Shown: positions 6,700 to 13,108 of the stretch, piece after piece
Numbering within the stretch: position 1 is the stretch's first letter
Layout: each line of letters opens with the position of its first letter
The notes under the pieces: generated by a model
Told to the model about the DNA's origin: nothing
The model's database searches: none
Seen by the model: only the letters and a program-made list of their open reading frames with translations
Assembly (NCBI GenBank): GCA_002319915.1
Contig: DCFQ01000031.1
Span: 1 to 13,108 of the forward strand
Direction of reading: 5' to 3'
Source: Bacteroidales bacterium UBA1800
GTDB taxonomy: Bacteria; Bacteroidota; Bacteroidia; Bacteroidales; VadinHA17
Length of the DNA stretch: 13,108 nt
Program-made: the position numbers and the translations under genes

Positions 6700-7425
6700 A
6701 TGAAGCACTTTAAACCCGCTATCCTGGTAATGGTTCTGCTTTTCTGCGGAGCTTATGTTTCAGCTCAGACGGCTGAGGAAATTATAGCCAAGCACATTCA
6801 GTCACTTGGCGGTATCGAGCAGCTGAGCAAGGTCACATCGGTTTATACCGAAAGCAAAATAGAAGTAATGGGAATGGAAGGCGTTGGCAAGTCATGGACC
6901 CTTAATGGCAAGGGTAACAGGCAGGACATTGATATAATGGGTAACATTATAACCACCTGCTTTAACGATAAGGGCGGCTGGTCAATCAACCCGATGACTG
7001 GTAGCACAACTGCTGAAGACATGCCCGAGGCCCAATACAAATCAGGCAAGGAACAGATCTTTGTCGGAGGTCTTTTCGTCAATTATACTGAAAAAGGATA
7101 TAAGCCTGAATTGATTGGCAATGAAGCTGTTGACAGTCTCAATACCGTAAAGGTCAAGATGACCTCCCCGGACGGAAATTCAACATTATATTATTTTGAT
7201 CCGCTGACAGGCAACCTCATCAAGAGCATTTCACAGATGGATGTTCAGGGCGTCCTGAGCGATATGGAAATTAAATATCTGGACTACAAGCAGACAGACG
7301 GCTACAATCTGCCGTACAAGATGGAAATGTACATTCCGAGTGCACAATTCAGCATGACTTATACCGTCACCAAGGTCGAAGTGAACCAACCTGTTGACGA
7401 GAAAATGTTTGAAAAGCCCATATAA
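6700..7425 (+). CDS. LolA-like (outer-membrane lipoprotein-sorting-like) periplasmic protein
   Basis: This is a 241-residue exported protein. The signal peptide MKHFKPAILVMVLLFCGAYVSAQ ends at a typical AQ-T junction. The mature protein opens with AEEIIAKHIQSLGGIEQLSK, the helix seen at the start of many Bacteroidota LolA-like proteins. It continues with a long series of amphipathic strands typical of the open beta-barrel fold of LolA/LolB. GGWSINP (about 87-93), YYFDPLTGNLIK (about 165-176) and KYLDYKQTDGYNLPYKM (about 190-206) are the usual landmarks. Such proteins may carry a hydrophobic ligand or lipoprotein, or act with a neighbouring enzyme, and the real role is not known. The gene is followed after 40 bases by the GH106-type gene, so the two are probably co-transcribed. 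A TATCTTTA at 6614-6621 could be its -7 element, but no -33 TTTG precedes it. Confidence 0.72.
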   Translation: MKHFKPAILVMVLLFCGAYVSAQTAEEIIAKHIQSLGGIEQLSKVTSVYTESKIEVMGMEGVGKSWTLNGKGNRQDIDIMGNIITTCFNDKGGWSINPMTGSTTAEDMPEAQYKSGKEQIFVGGLFVNYTEKGYKPELIGNEAVDSLNTVKVKMTSPDGNSTLYYFDPLTGNLIKSISQMDVQGVLSDMEIKYLDYKQTDGYNLPYKMEMYIPSAQFSMTYTVTKVEVNQPVDEKMFEKPI

Positions 7426-7465
7426 AATAAAGCTGAGGCCCGGGGCCGGCATAACGCTTACGTCC

Positions 7466-10400
7466 ATGAAGAAATTCACATCAGGCAACCGCCCGGTCAA
7501 CCGGCCGGTTGCACTTTTATTGTCAGTGACGGCATGCCTGTTGCTGGCCCTTTGTACAGGACCGTCAAAGGAGGGAGCCGCCCTGGAGTCCGGATTCCTG
7601 AATCCGCCTGACGCCGCCAGGCCACGTGTCTGGTGGCATTGGATGAACGGCAATATTACGAAGGAGGGGATAAGGGCAGACCTTGAATGGATGCATCGTA
7701 TCGGGATCGGAGGTTTCCAGAACTTCGATGCTGCCCTGATGACGCCACAGATTGTTAACCACCGGCTGGTCTATATGACCCCTGAATGGAAGGAGGCATT
7801 TAAGTTTACTGCGGAGCTTGCCGATTCACTCGGCCTTGAGATGGCGATTGCCGGATCTCCGGGCTGGAGCGAAAGCGGGGGGCCCTGGGTTACACCGGCG
7901 GAAGCCATGAAAAAATATGTATGGAGTGAAACCCGGGTCACGGGAGGAAAGCCTGTATCGATCATTCTTCCAAAGCCTCCGGCTGCGACCGGTCCGTTCC
8001 GGAATCTTGGCATGTCGGGCGGATTCTCGCTGACCGGAGACAAAGAACCCGCGATGCCGGAGTTTTACGCCGACGCGGCCGTTGTTGCATGGCGTGTTCC
8101 TGAGGCTGACAGGCCGATGGCGGAGCTGACCCCCCGGATTACTTCCAGCGGAGGTGTCTTTGACCTTGCCGCCCTCACTGACGGCGACCTGGCCACGTCC
8201 ACTCTGCTTCCTTACACTAAACCGGGAGAAAATGCATGGATACAATTCTCATTCTCCAGGCCTGATATAATAAAATCGCTGACGATTGTCGGCGGCGGAT
8301 CGCCCGGGATCTTCGGTTTCGGGGCGGATCCTGATAACAGGGCACTTGAATCCAGCATGGATGGGAAGAACTTCACTAAGGTGACAGATATCCCGAGGGG
8401 AGGTGTCGAAGAGAGAACCCTTACCTTCAACCCCGTGACGGCCCGGTATTTCAGGTTTACCTGGAAGACTCCCCAGCCCCAGCCTGCTGTTGACCTGGGC
8501 TCCTTATTCGGCGCCGGAAACGCCCGGCTCCCGAAACCACCTGCCGGAACCAAGATTGCAGAGCTTGTCCTCCATACCGTTCCAAGGGTTAACCGGTTCG
8601 AGGATAAAGCCGCATTTGATGCCGCCGACGATCTCTATTCAGCCGCCACGCCGGATGCTGGTCCGGGTGAAGTAATCGGCAAAGCTGATGTGATTGACCT
8701 CACGGCAAATATGAAGAGTGACGGCACCCTGGACTGGGCTCCTCCTGAAGGCAATTGGATGGTGCTCCGCCTGGGATATTCACTCACCGGACATAAAAAC
8801 TCTCCTGCCTCTCCCGAGGCCACCGGCCTGGAAGTTGACAAGCTGAACGCCGCCCATGTAAATGCCTATTTCAACAAATACCTCGACCAGTACAAAGAAG
8901 CTACCGGCGGGTTGATGGGCAAGAGGGGACTTAAATACATGATCACCGACAGCTGGGAGGCCGGTACGCAGAACTGGACCGACAGCATGATCACGGAATT
9001 TGCCTCAAGAAGAGGATATGACATGAAGCCATGGATGCCGGTGCTTGCCGGTCATATCGTGGAGAGTGCCGGATCGAGCGACCGGTTCCTGTGGGACTTC
9101 AGGAAAACCCTGGAAGAGCTGGTGGCCGAAAACCATTATGACCAGCTGACCGGGATCCTTGCTGAGCGGGGTATGGAACGATACAGTGAATCGCATGAAA
9201 GCGGACGTGCATTTATCGGTGACGGCATGGATGCCAAACGGAAGGCAGCAATTCCCATGAGTGCAACCTGGACGCCTGGCGGGCTGGACCACGGGTCTGA
9301 GGTTGCAACCGGGTACAAAGCTGATGTGCGCGAGTCAGCTTCCGTGGCACACCTGTACGGGCAGAACATTGTGGCTGCCGAGTCCATGACTGCAATTGGC
9401 AATACCTGGGGTTATGCGCCAGGCATTCTTAAGCCGACCGCCGACATGGAACTGGCCAACGGATTGAACAGGTTCGTCATCCATTGCTCGGTCCATCAGC
9501 CGGTTAACGATAAGATCCCCGGCCTGGGGCTTGGTCCGTTCGGACAGTGGTTCACGAGACATGAGACATGGGCGGAGCAGGCCGGTCCCTGGGTGACCTA
9601 CCTTGCCCGAAGCAGCTATATTCTTCAGCAGGGGAAGTTCGTTGCTGACGTACTCTATTATTATGGTGAGGACAATAATGTCACTTCTCTCTTCGGGGAT
9701 AAGCTGCCCGATATACCTGAAGGCTATAATTATGATTTTGCGAGTCCTGACGTCCTTCTTAACCTTCTGAAGGCGGAAGACGGGAAGATTATTACTCAAA
9801 GCGGGATGAGCTACCGGATCCTTGCACTGGACCGGAACTGCAGTCAGATGTCGCTTCCGGTCCTGCGTAAATTGCGCGACCTGGTAGGGGCGGGGGCTGT
9901 CGTGACCGGTGACAAGCCTGTCGGGACCCCCAGCCTGAGCGACGATCAGGAAGAATTCAGGGCAATTGCCGATCAATTATGGGCAAATGAAAAGGGTGAA
10001 AACATCGTCGGAAAAGGGAAGGTATTCGGCGGTGCAACGGTCAGGGAAGTTCTCGATGCCCTTGCGATCGATCCGGATTTCAGCTATACCAGGCCTGATG
10101 AATCGGCCCGGCTCCTGTTTGTGCACCGCACTGCGGGCGATATCGATTTTTACTGGGTCAATAACCGGCAGGCAAAAGCGGTTGACCTTGATGCAACATT
10201 CAGGGTAACAGGAAGGGAGGCCGAAATATGGCATCCTGAAACCGGACTTATTGAAAAAAGCTCCTATTCGGCCGGTAAAGGCCTTACAAAAGTGCCGATG
10301 CACCTGGAGCCGGACGATGCCGTTTTCGTTGTGTTCCGGAATAAGACAAATTCCGCTTCCAGGACCATTGAACATCCTGCTGAAAAGGAGCTTTCCGTCT

Positions 10401-10876
10401 TAGAGAGCCCCTGGACTGTAAGCTTCCAGGAGAAGAGGGGAGCACCCGCACAGGCAACCTTCGGATCACTCACTCCCTGGAACGAGAATCCGGATCCCGG
10501 GATAAGGTACTTCTCAGGGACAGGCACGTATCACAAGACCATCAATGTTCCGGTGGAGTGGTTAAAAGACGGAAAAGAAATCTGGCTCGATCTCGGGAAA
10601 GTGGAGAACCTTGCAGAAGTGCTGGTAAATGGCAAGTCGCTCGGGATTGCATGGAAAGCTCCTTTCAGGTTGAAGCTGAGCGATGCTTTGAAAGAGGGCG
10701 ATAACAGCCTCGAAATTAAGGTCACCGACCTGTGGGTGAACAGACTTATCGGCGACATGCAGCCGGATGCAAAAGAGAAGATAACCTACACGACAATGCC
10801 GTTCTACCGTGCTGATTCCCCGTTAAAGCCGTCGGGGTTGATGGGACCGGTTAGAGTGATCGGGGTTGGGAGATAG
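7466..10876 (+). CDS. Secreted GH106-type glycoside hydrolase (probable alpha-L-rhamnosidase)
   Basis: This is a 1136-residue exported enzyme of the GH106 type, whose characterised members cleave terminal alpha-L-rhamnose. I chose the ATG at 7466 because it begins a signal peptide (MKKFTSGNRPVNRP, then a hydrophobic VALLLSVTACLLLALC). The in-frame ATG at 7394 overlaps the preceding gene. Whether Cys30 is lipidated is unclear. The catalytic region begins at about 44 with FLNPPDAARPRVWWHWMNGN and DLEWMHRIGIGGFQNFDA, the typical GH106 start. A discoidin-like beta-sandwich (about 240-335) interrupts it. Acidic residues in conserved-looking positions are Glu498 (TDSWEAG), Glu578 (SESHESGR) and Glu639 (AAESMTAIGN). 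I cannot say which are the acid and base. The last part (about 980-1136) is a galactose-binding-like beta-sandwich of the GH2 type. It lies 40 bases after the LolA-like gene. No SusC/SusD genes are visible. Confidence 0.83.
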   Translation: MKKFTSGNRPVNRPVALLLSVTACLLLALCTGPSKEGAALESGFLNPPDAARPRVWWHWMNGNITKEGIRADLEWMHRIGIGGFQNFDAALMTPQIVNHRLVYMTPEWKEAFKFTAELADSLGLEMAIAGSPGWSESGGPWVTPAEAMKKYVWSETRVTGGKPVSIILPKPPAATGPFRNLGMSGGFSLTGDKEPAMPEFYADAAVVAWRVPEADRPMAELTPRITSSGGVFDLAALTDGDLATSTLLPYTKPGENAWIQFSFSRPDIIKSLTIVGGGSPGIFGFGADPDNRALESSMDGKNFTKVTDIPRGGVEERTLTFNPVTARYFRFTWKTPQPQPAVDLGSLFGAGNARLPKPPAGTKIAELVLHTVPRVNRFEDKAAFDAADDLYSAATPDAGPGEVIGKADVIDLTANMKSDGTLDWAPPEGNWMVLRLGYSLTGHKNSPASPEATGLEVDKLNAAHVNAYFNKYLDQYKEATGGLMGKRGLKYMITDSWEAGTQNWTDSMITEFASRRGYDMKPWMPVLAGHIVESAGSSDRFLWDFRKTLEELVAENHYDQLTGILAERGMERYSESHESGRAFIGDGMDAKRKAAIPMSATWTPGGLDHGSEVATGYKADVRESASVAHLYGQNIVAAESMTAIGNTWGYAPGILKPTADMELANGLNRFVIHCSVHQPVNDKIPGLGLGPFGQWFTRHETWAEQAGPWVTYLARSSYILQQGKFVADVLYYYGEDNNVTSLFGDKLPDIPEGYNYDFASPDVLLNLLKAEDGKIITQSGMSYRILALDRNCSQMSLPVLRKLRDLVGAGAVVTGDKPVGTPSLSDDQEEFRAIADQLWANEKGENIVGKGKVFGGATVREVLDALAIDPDFSYTRPDESARLLFVHRTAGDIDFYWVNNRQAKAVDLDATFRVTGREAEIWHPETGLIEKSSYSAGKGLTKVPMHLEPDDAVFVVFRNKTNSASRTIEHPAEKELSVLESPWTVSFQEKRGAPAQATFGSLTPWNENPDPGIRYFSGTGTYHKTINVPVEWLKDGKEIWLDLGKVENLAEVLVNGKSLGIAWKAPFRLKLSDALKEGDNSLEIKVTDLWVNRLIGDMQPDAKEKITYTTMPFYRADSPLKPSGLMGPVRVIGVGR

Positions 10877-10891
10877 GAGGGTTTAAGAACT

Positions 10892-10940
10892 GGCACGGAG
10901 AGCACGGAGGGAACGCCCCCTAATCCCCCTGAAGGGGGAC
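10892..10940. repeat. Dispersed intergenic repeat: CACGGAG element plus GC palindrome, copy 2
   Basis: GGCACGGAGAGCACGGAGG (10892-10910) is followed by GCCCCCTAAT and the palindrome CCCCCT-GA-AGGGGG (10925-10938). The second half repeats the element at 6501-6525 in the opposite orientation. It lies 16 bases after the GH106 stop codon and could stabilise or end the message. It lacks a T-tract. Confidence 0.65.
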
Positions 10941-10986
10941 TTTGAAGAATTTGGTGATATTCCTTTTTAATGCCATCGTTCACTTA

Positions 10987-11018
10987 TTTATGAAGATTTT
11001 GCGGATTTTTTACATTTG
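10987..11018 (+). promoter_or_regulatory. Bacteroidota-type promoter of the aldo/keto-reductase-like gene
   Basis: TACATTTG at 11011-11018 matches the TAnnTTTG -7 consensus exactly. TTTA at 10987-10990 lies 20 bases upstream, one base from the -33 TTTG. Transcription would begin near 11025, so the ATG at 11058 has a leader of about 33 bases. The earlier ATG at 11016 lies inside the -7 box and cannot be the start from this promoter. Confidence 0.6.
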
Positions 11019-11057
11019 TTAACTGAAAGGATTTGCCATAACTTAAATCTACCGTCA

Positions 11058-12263
11058 ATGGGAAACAATAATCGTCGTGAATTCCTGAAGAAAGGTCTTT
11101 TGGGATTATCCGGTGCCGCACTGGCCCCTGGCATGCTTAAAGGTTCTTTCGGCTCAGCAGGATCAATGTTGCCCGAACTGCCAACCCGCATACTCGGGAG
11201 AACCGGAATAAAAACCCCTCTGATCAGTATGGGGACAGCTGATGCAACAGCTCCCGGTCTCATCAGGGCAGCGTATGAATCCGGAATAAAGTTATTCTTC
11301 TCGGCTACCTATTATGGAGAAGGCAAGAACGAGCAACTTGTTGGTGAGGGCCTCAAGGGACTCGCGCGCGACTCTTACGTTGTCGGAACTGCCGCTCCGC
11401 CCGATGGAATGGATATGAGATCCGGAACCTTCAGGAACGGGTTCGATCCGGAGGGCTATATCCGGAAAGCGGATGCCAGCCTTAAGCGGTTCGGACTTGA
11501 CTATGTGGATATTTTCCTCTTCCCGTATGCGGGGAAAAAGGAAACGGTCCTCCATGAGGGGGTCCTGAAAGCAATGGCGCAGCTTAAGAAACTGGGAAAG
11601 ACAAGATTCCTGGGGATAGCTTCTCACAGTGATACTCCGGAGGCACTCAGGGCAGCGGCAGATTCAGGCATCTACGATGTCGCGATGATCGCCTACAATT
11701 ACAAGGTTACTGATAAGGCCGCTGCTGATGCTGCAATCGAATATGCGGTGAAGGCAGGGATGGGTGTGGTGGCAATGAAGAGCATTGCAGGGGCCGGCCG
11801 CCAGAAATCAGGTCCTCCCCTTAATACTGATGCTGCCCTTAAATGGGTGCTGCAGAATCAGAACATGGCTTCAATCGTCTCCGGGATGTCAACGCTCGAA
11901 GAAATGCAGAAAAACCTGGCCATGATCCGCAATCTGAAGATGTCGGAACAGGAACTTAAGGATCTGAATCTTACATTGCTGAACAACGAATATGAACTCT
12001 ATTGCCGGCAATGCCAGGAATGCCTCCCGCAGTGCCCGCATCATCTCGACATACCAACAATTATGAGGAGCTATATGTATGCCTATGGCTATAAGAACAC
12101 AGCACAGGCATGGTTTACGCTTAAGGATGCCGGGTTAAACGGCAACCCCTGCGAATCATGCGCTGCGTGCAGTGTGAAGTGCGCATCCAGGTTCAATGTC
12201 AGGGAGAAGATCCTTGATATAGCAAGGCTTAAGGACGTTCCGCAGGATTTCATCTTGAGTTGA
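11058..12263 (+). CDS. Tat-exported aldo/keto-reductase-like protein with two C-terminal 4Fe-4S motifs and a degenerate catalytic tetrad
   Basis: This is a 401-residue protein. The start at 11058 gives a Tat signal: Arg6-Arg7 in NRREFLKK, then a hydrophobic GLLGLSGAALAPGML. The promoter position agrees. Residues about 38-310 follow the aldo/keto-reductase barrel (TRILGRTGIKTPLISMG, LVGEGLKG, LDYVDIF, LKWVLQNQNMASIVSGMST). The tetrad is largely lost: the usual DTA-x-x-YG reads FSATYYG, leaving Tyr86 but Phe81 for Asp. The usual ATK reads GTA (Ala112 for Lys), and the usual LIH reads LFP (Pro156 for His). The C-terminus has CxxCxxCxxxCP (Cys316, 319, 322, 326) and CxxCxxCxxxC (Cys365, 368, 371, 375), a ferredoxin-like pair for two 4Fe-4S clusters. 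I infer a redox or binding role rather than classical NADPH-dependent reduction. It is a single-gene unit with its own promoter. Confidence 0.82.
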   Translation: MGNNNRREFLKKGLLGLSGAALAPGMLKGSFGSAGSMLPELPTRILGRTGIKTPLISMGTADATAPGLIRAAYESGIKLFFSATYYGEGKNEQLVGEGLKGLARDSYVVGTAAPPDGMDMRSGTFRNGFDPEGYIRKADASLKRFGLDYVDIFLFPYAGKKETVLHEGVLKAMAQLKKLGKTRFLGIASHSDTPEALRAAADSGIYDVAMIAYNYKVTDKAAADAAIEYAVKAGMGVVAMKSIAGAGRQKSGPPLNTDAALKWVLQNQNMASIVSGMSTLEEMQKNLAMIRNLKMSEQELKDLNLTLLNNEYELYCRQCQECLPQCPHHLDIPTIMRSYMYAYGYKNTAQAWFTLKDAGLNGNPCESCAACSVKCASRFNVREKILDIARLKDVPQDFILS

Positions 12264-12270
12264 TTATACG

Positions 12271-12369
12271 AATCACCCTGGCGTCCTTTGTGATTAACCA
12301 TTGTGCCCTTCTTGGTTAAAAAAGTCACCACAAAGGATCACGAAGGTTTCCACTAAGGTAACGAAGGCT
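12271..12369. repeat. Dispersed intergenic repeat (CACAAAGGATCACGAAGG type) with inverted parts
   Basis: The left part contains GCGTCCTTTGTGATTAACCA (12281-12300). The right part contains ACCACAAAGGATCACGAAGG (12327-12346) and AAGGTAACGAAGG (12355-12367). TTAACCA (12294-12300) pairs with TGGTTAA (12313-12319), and TCCTTTGTG pairs with CACAAAGGA further out, so the unit can fold. It starts eight bases after the stop codon at 12263. Confidence 0.55.
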
Positions 12370-12383
12370 TGATCTTAAGATGC

Positions 12384-12461
12384 TGCTGTCGCAGATTTGG
12401 CTTCGCCGGGTTCGCAACAGACCGGCTTTTTAGCCGCCGGCACGGATTTGCAATCCATGCC
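12384..12461. repeat. REP-like cluster of hairpins
   Basis: Three stem-loops follow one another. CTGTCGC (near 12387) faces GCAACAG (near 12420). CCGGC (12422-12426) faces GCCGG (12436-12440). GGCACGGATT (12439-12448) faces AATCCATGCC (12452-12461), with a 3-base loop and one G-T pair. The GGATTTGCAATCC wording resembles REP-type intergenic repeats of Bacteroidota, some of which are moved by RAYT transposases. No transposase is present here. Confidence 0.55.
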
Positions 12462-12506
12462 TTGCCTTTTCCCCGGTTTCAATTGGCACAATAATAAATT
12501 TGATTC

Positions 12507-12956
12507 CTACCCAAGAAGCTGCTTCACTTTGGCCGATATTTCCTTGCCGTCAGCCCTGCCGGCAAGTTCCTTCATTGCGGCTCCCATAACTTTGCCCAGG
12601 TCTGCCGCGGTGCTGGCCCCGGTCCGGGTAATGACGTCCCTGACTATTGTGGTCAGCTCCTCATCGCTGAGCTTTGCCGGGAGGTATTTCTCAAGGACTA
12701 TAGCTTCGGCTATTTCCCTTTCGTACAAATCATTCCTGTTCTGCTCTTTATAGATATCGGCTGATTCCTTCCTCTGCTTGACAAGCTTCTGAATGATCTT
12801 CATCTCCTCATCAGCAGTGAGGACAGAATCAGCACCTTTGTCGCTGCGGGCGAGGGTAAATGCGGTCTTGGCTGCCCTGATGGCCTCAAGCGCCACCTTA
12901 TCCTTCGCTTTCATGGCATTCATAAGGTCGCGTGAGATCTGTTCGGTAAGTGACAT
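12507..12956 (-). CDS. yqeY: GatB/YqeY-domain protein
   Basis: This is a 149-residue cytoplasmic protein, the full usual length of the family. The helical N-terminal part (1-95) includes the characteristic EEMKIIQKLVKQRKESADIY and AEAIVLEKYLPAKLSDEEL stretches. The C-terminal part (about 98-149) contains GKVMGAAMKEL and ends GKEISAKVKQLLG. The fold is related to the tail domain of GatB, the tRNA-dependent amidotransferase subunit that contacts tRNA. YqeY itself is thought to act in aminoacyl-tRNA metabolism, but its reaction is not established. In many Bacteroidota it lies just after cell-division genes such as ftsZ, which cannot be tested here because the window ends 152 bases upstream. A TATCTTTA on the minus strand (13006-12999) may be its -7 box, without a clear -33 TTTG. 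Confidence 0.92.
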   Translation of the reverse strand: MSLTEQISRDLMNAMKAKDKVALEAIRAAKTAFTLARSDKGADSVLTADEEMKIIQKLVKQRKESADIYKEQNRNDLYEREIAEAIVLEKYLPAKLSDEELTTIVRDVITRTGASTAADLGKVMGAAMKELAGRADGKEISAKVKQLLG

Positions 12957-13022
12957 GGCGGATATTTTTGGTTAGTTATGCCTCTATAGTCTGGATCATA
13001 AAGATAAATATAATCCGATAAC

Positions 13023-13062
13023 CAGCTATCCAGTTAACCAGTTAACCAGTAAACCAGTTAAC
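13023..13062. repeat. 8-base tandem repeat, about five units
   Basis: The units are CAGCTATC, CAGTTAAC, CAGTTAAC, CAGTAAAC and CAGTTAAC. Three are identical and the other two differ by one or two bases. The array lies upstream of yqeY, between its possible -7 box and the right edge. It is too short and spacerless to be a CRISPR array and is probably a slippage-prone intergenic repeat. Confidence 0.75.
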
Positions 13063-13072
13063 CGGCCTTCAC

Positions 13073-13108
13073 TCACAACAGGTTTACCTGCTCCTTCACA
13101 AGCATTTC
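13073..13108 (-). CDS. Possible 3' end of a minus-strand gene cut by the right edge
   Basis: On the minus strand the last 36 bases read EMLVKEQVNLL followed by a stop at 13075-13073. Bacteroidota often place a longer gene upstream of yqeY in the same direction (ftsZ in several genomes), so this could be its tail. Eleven codons are too few to identify anything, and this may be chance. Confidence 0.2.
   Translation of the reverse strand, partial: EMLVKEQVNLL

Noticed and set aside
9335..9976. 213-codon open frame on the minus strand
   Set aside because: It lies wholly inside the GH106-type gene on the opposite strand, has no recognisable domain or signal, and GC-rich codon use explains the lack of stops.
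12397..12753. 118-codon open frame on the plus strand
   Set aside because: It overlaps the repeat hairpins and the yqeY gene in antisense. The encoded sequence is Ser/Ala/Pro-rich and not protein-like.

Overview
The window looks like chromosome of an uncultured or environmental Bacteroidota, probably of the Bacteroidales/Marinilabiliales type. The reasons are the many exported proteins with Bacteroidota-style signal peptides (cleavage near AQ, lipoboxes such as VTGC), starts without a Shine-Dalgarno sequence, promoters resembling the Bacteroidota -33 TTTG / -7 TAnnTTTG form, a secreted GH106-type glycosidase and a yqeY gene. No phage, insertion sequence, CRISPR array, rRNA or tRNA was recognised.

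Layout. At the left edge a minus-strand gene (1-286, cut by the edge) encodes a ubiquitin-like (ThiS/MoaD-like) domain followed directly by a hydrophobic segment ending in a lipobox-like cysteine. A 407-base non-coding stretch follows. Next is a plus-strand secreted protein (694-1695) with ten SSGGGV-type motifs, seven of them exactly 18 residues apart. A long imperfect hairpin (1769-1836) separates it from the convergent serine hydrolase gene (1883-3547, minus), which has a good Bacteroidota-type promoter at 3574-3604. A minus-strand lipoprotein of unknown function (3845-4510) ends at a clear intrinsic terminator (3735-3769). Divergent from it, plus-strand genes encode an uncharacterised secreted protein (4748-5467), an alpha/beta-hydrolase esterase (5563-6468), a LolA-like periplasmic protein (6700-7425) and a very large GH106-type hydrolase (7466-10876). 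A Tat-exported aldo/keto-reductase-like protein with two 4Fe-4S motifs (11058-12263) follows under its own TACATTTG promoter. yqeY (12507-12956, minus) comes last, with perhaps the 3' end of one more minus-strand gene at the right edge.

How they may work together. Apart from yqeY and the unresolved edge genes, every protein appears to be exported. The LolA-like gene and the GH106 gene are 40 bases apart and probably co-transcribed. With the esterase just upstream they could form a small locus for breaking down rhamnose-containing, possibly acylated glycans, but no SusC/SusD pair or regulator is visible, so this is inference. The other genes look like independent units.

The intergenic gaps are rich in short repeats: a CGCAAAG-type inverted repeat, two copies of a CCCCCT/AGGGGG palindrome in opposite orientation, CACGGAG and CACAAAGGATCACGAAGG-type sequences, REP-like hairpins and an 8-base tandem repeat. 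For the serine hydrolase, the first secreted protein, GH106 and the aldo/keto-reductase-like protein I chose internal ATGs. Signal peptides support all four, and promoter position supports two.
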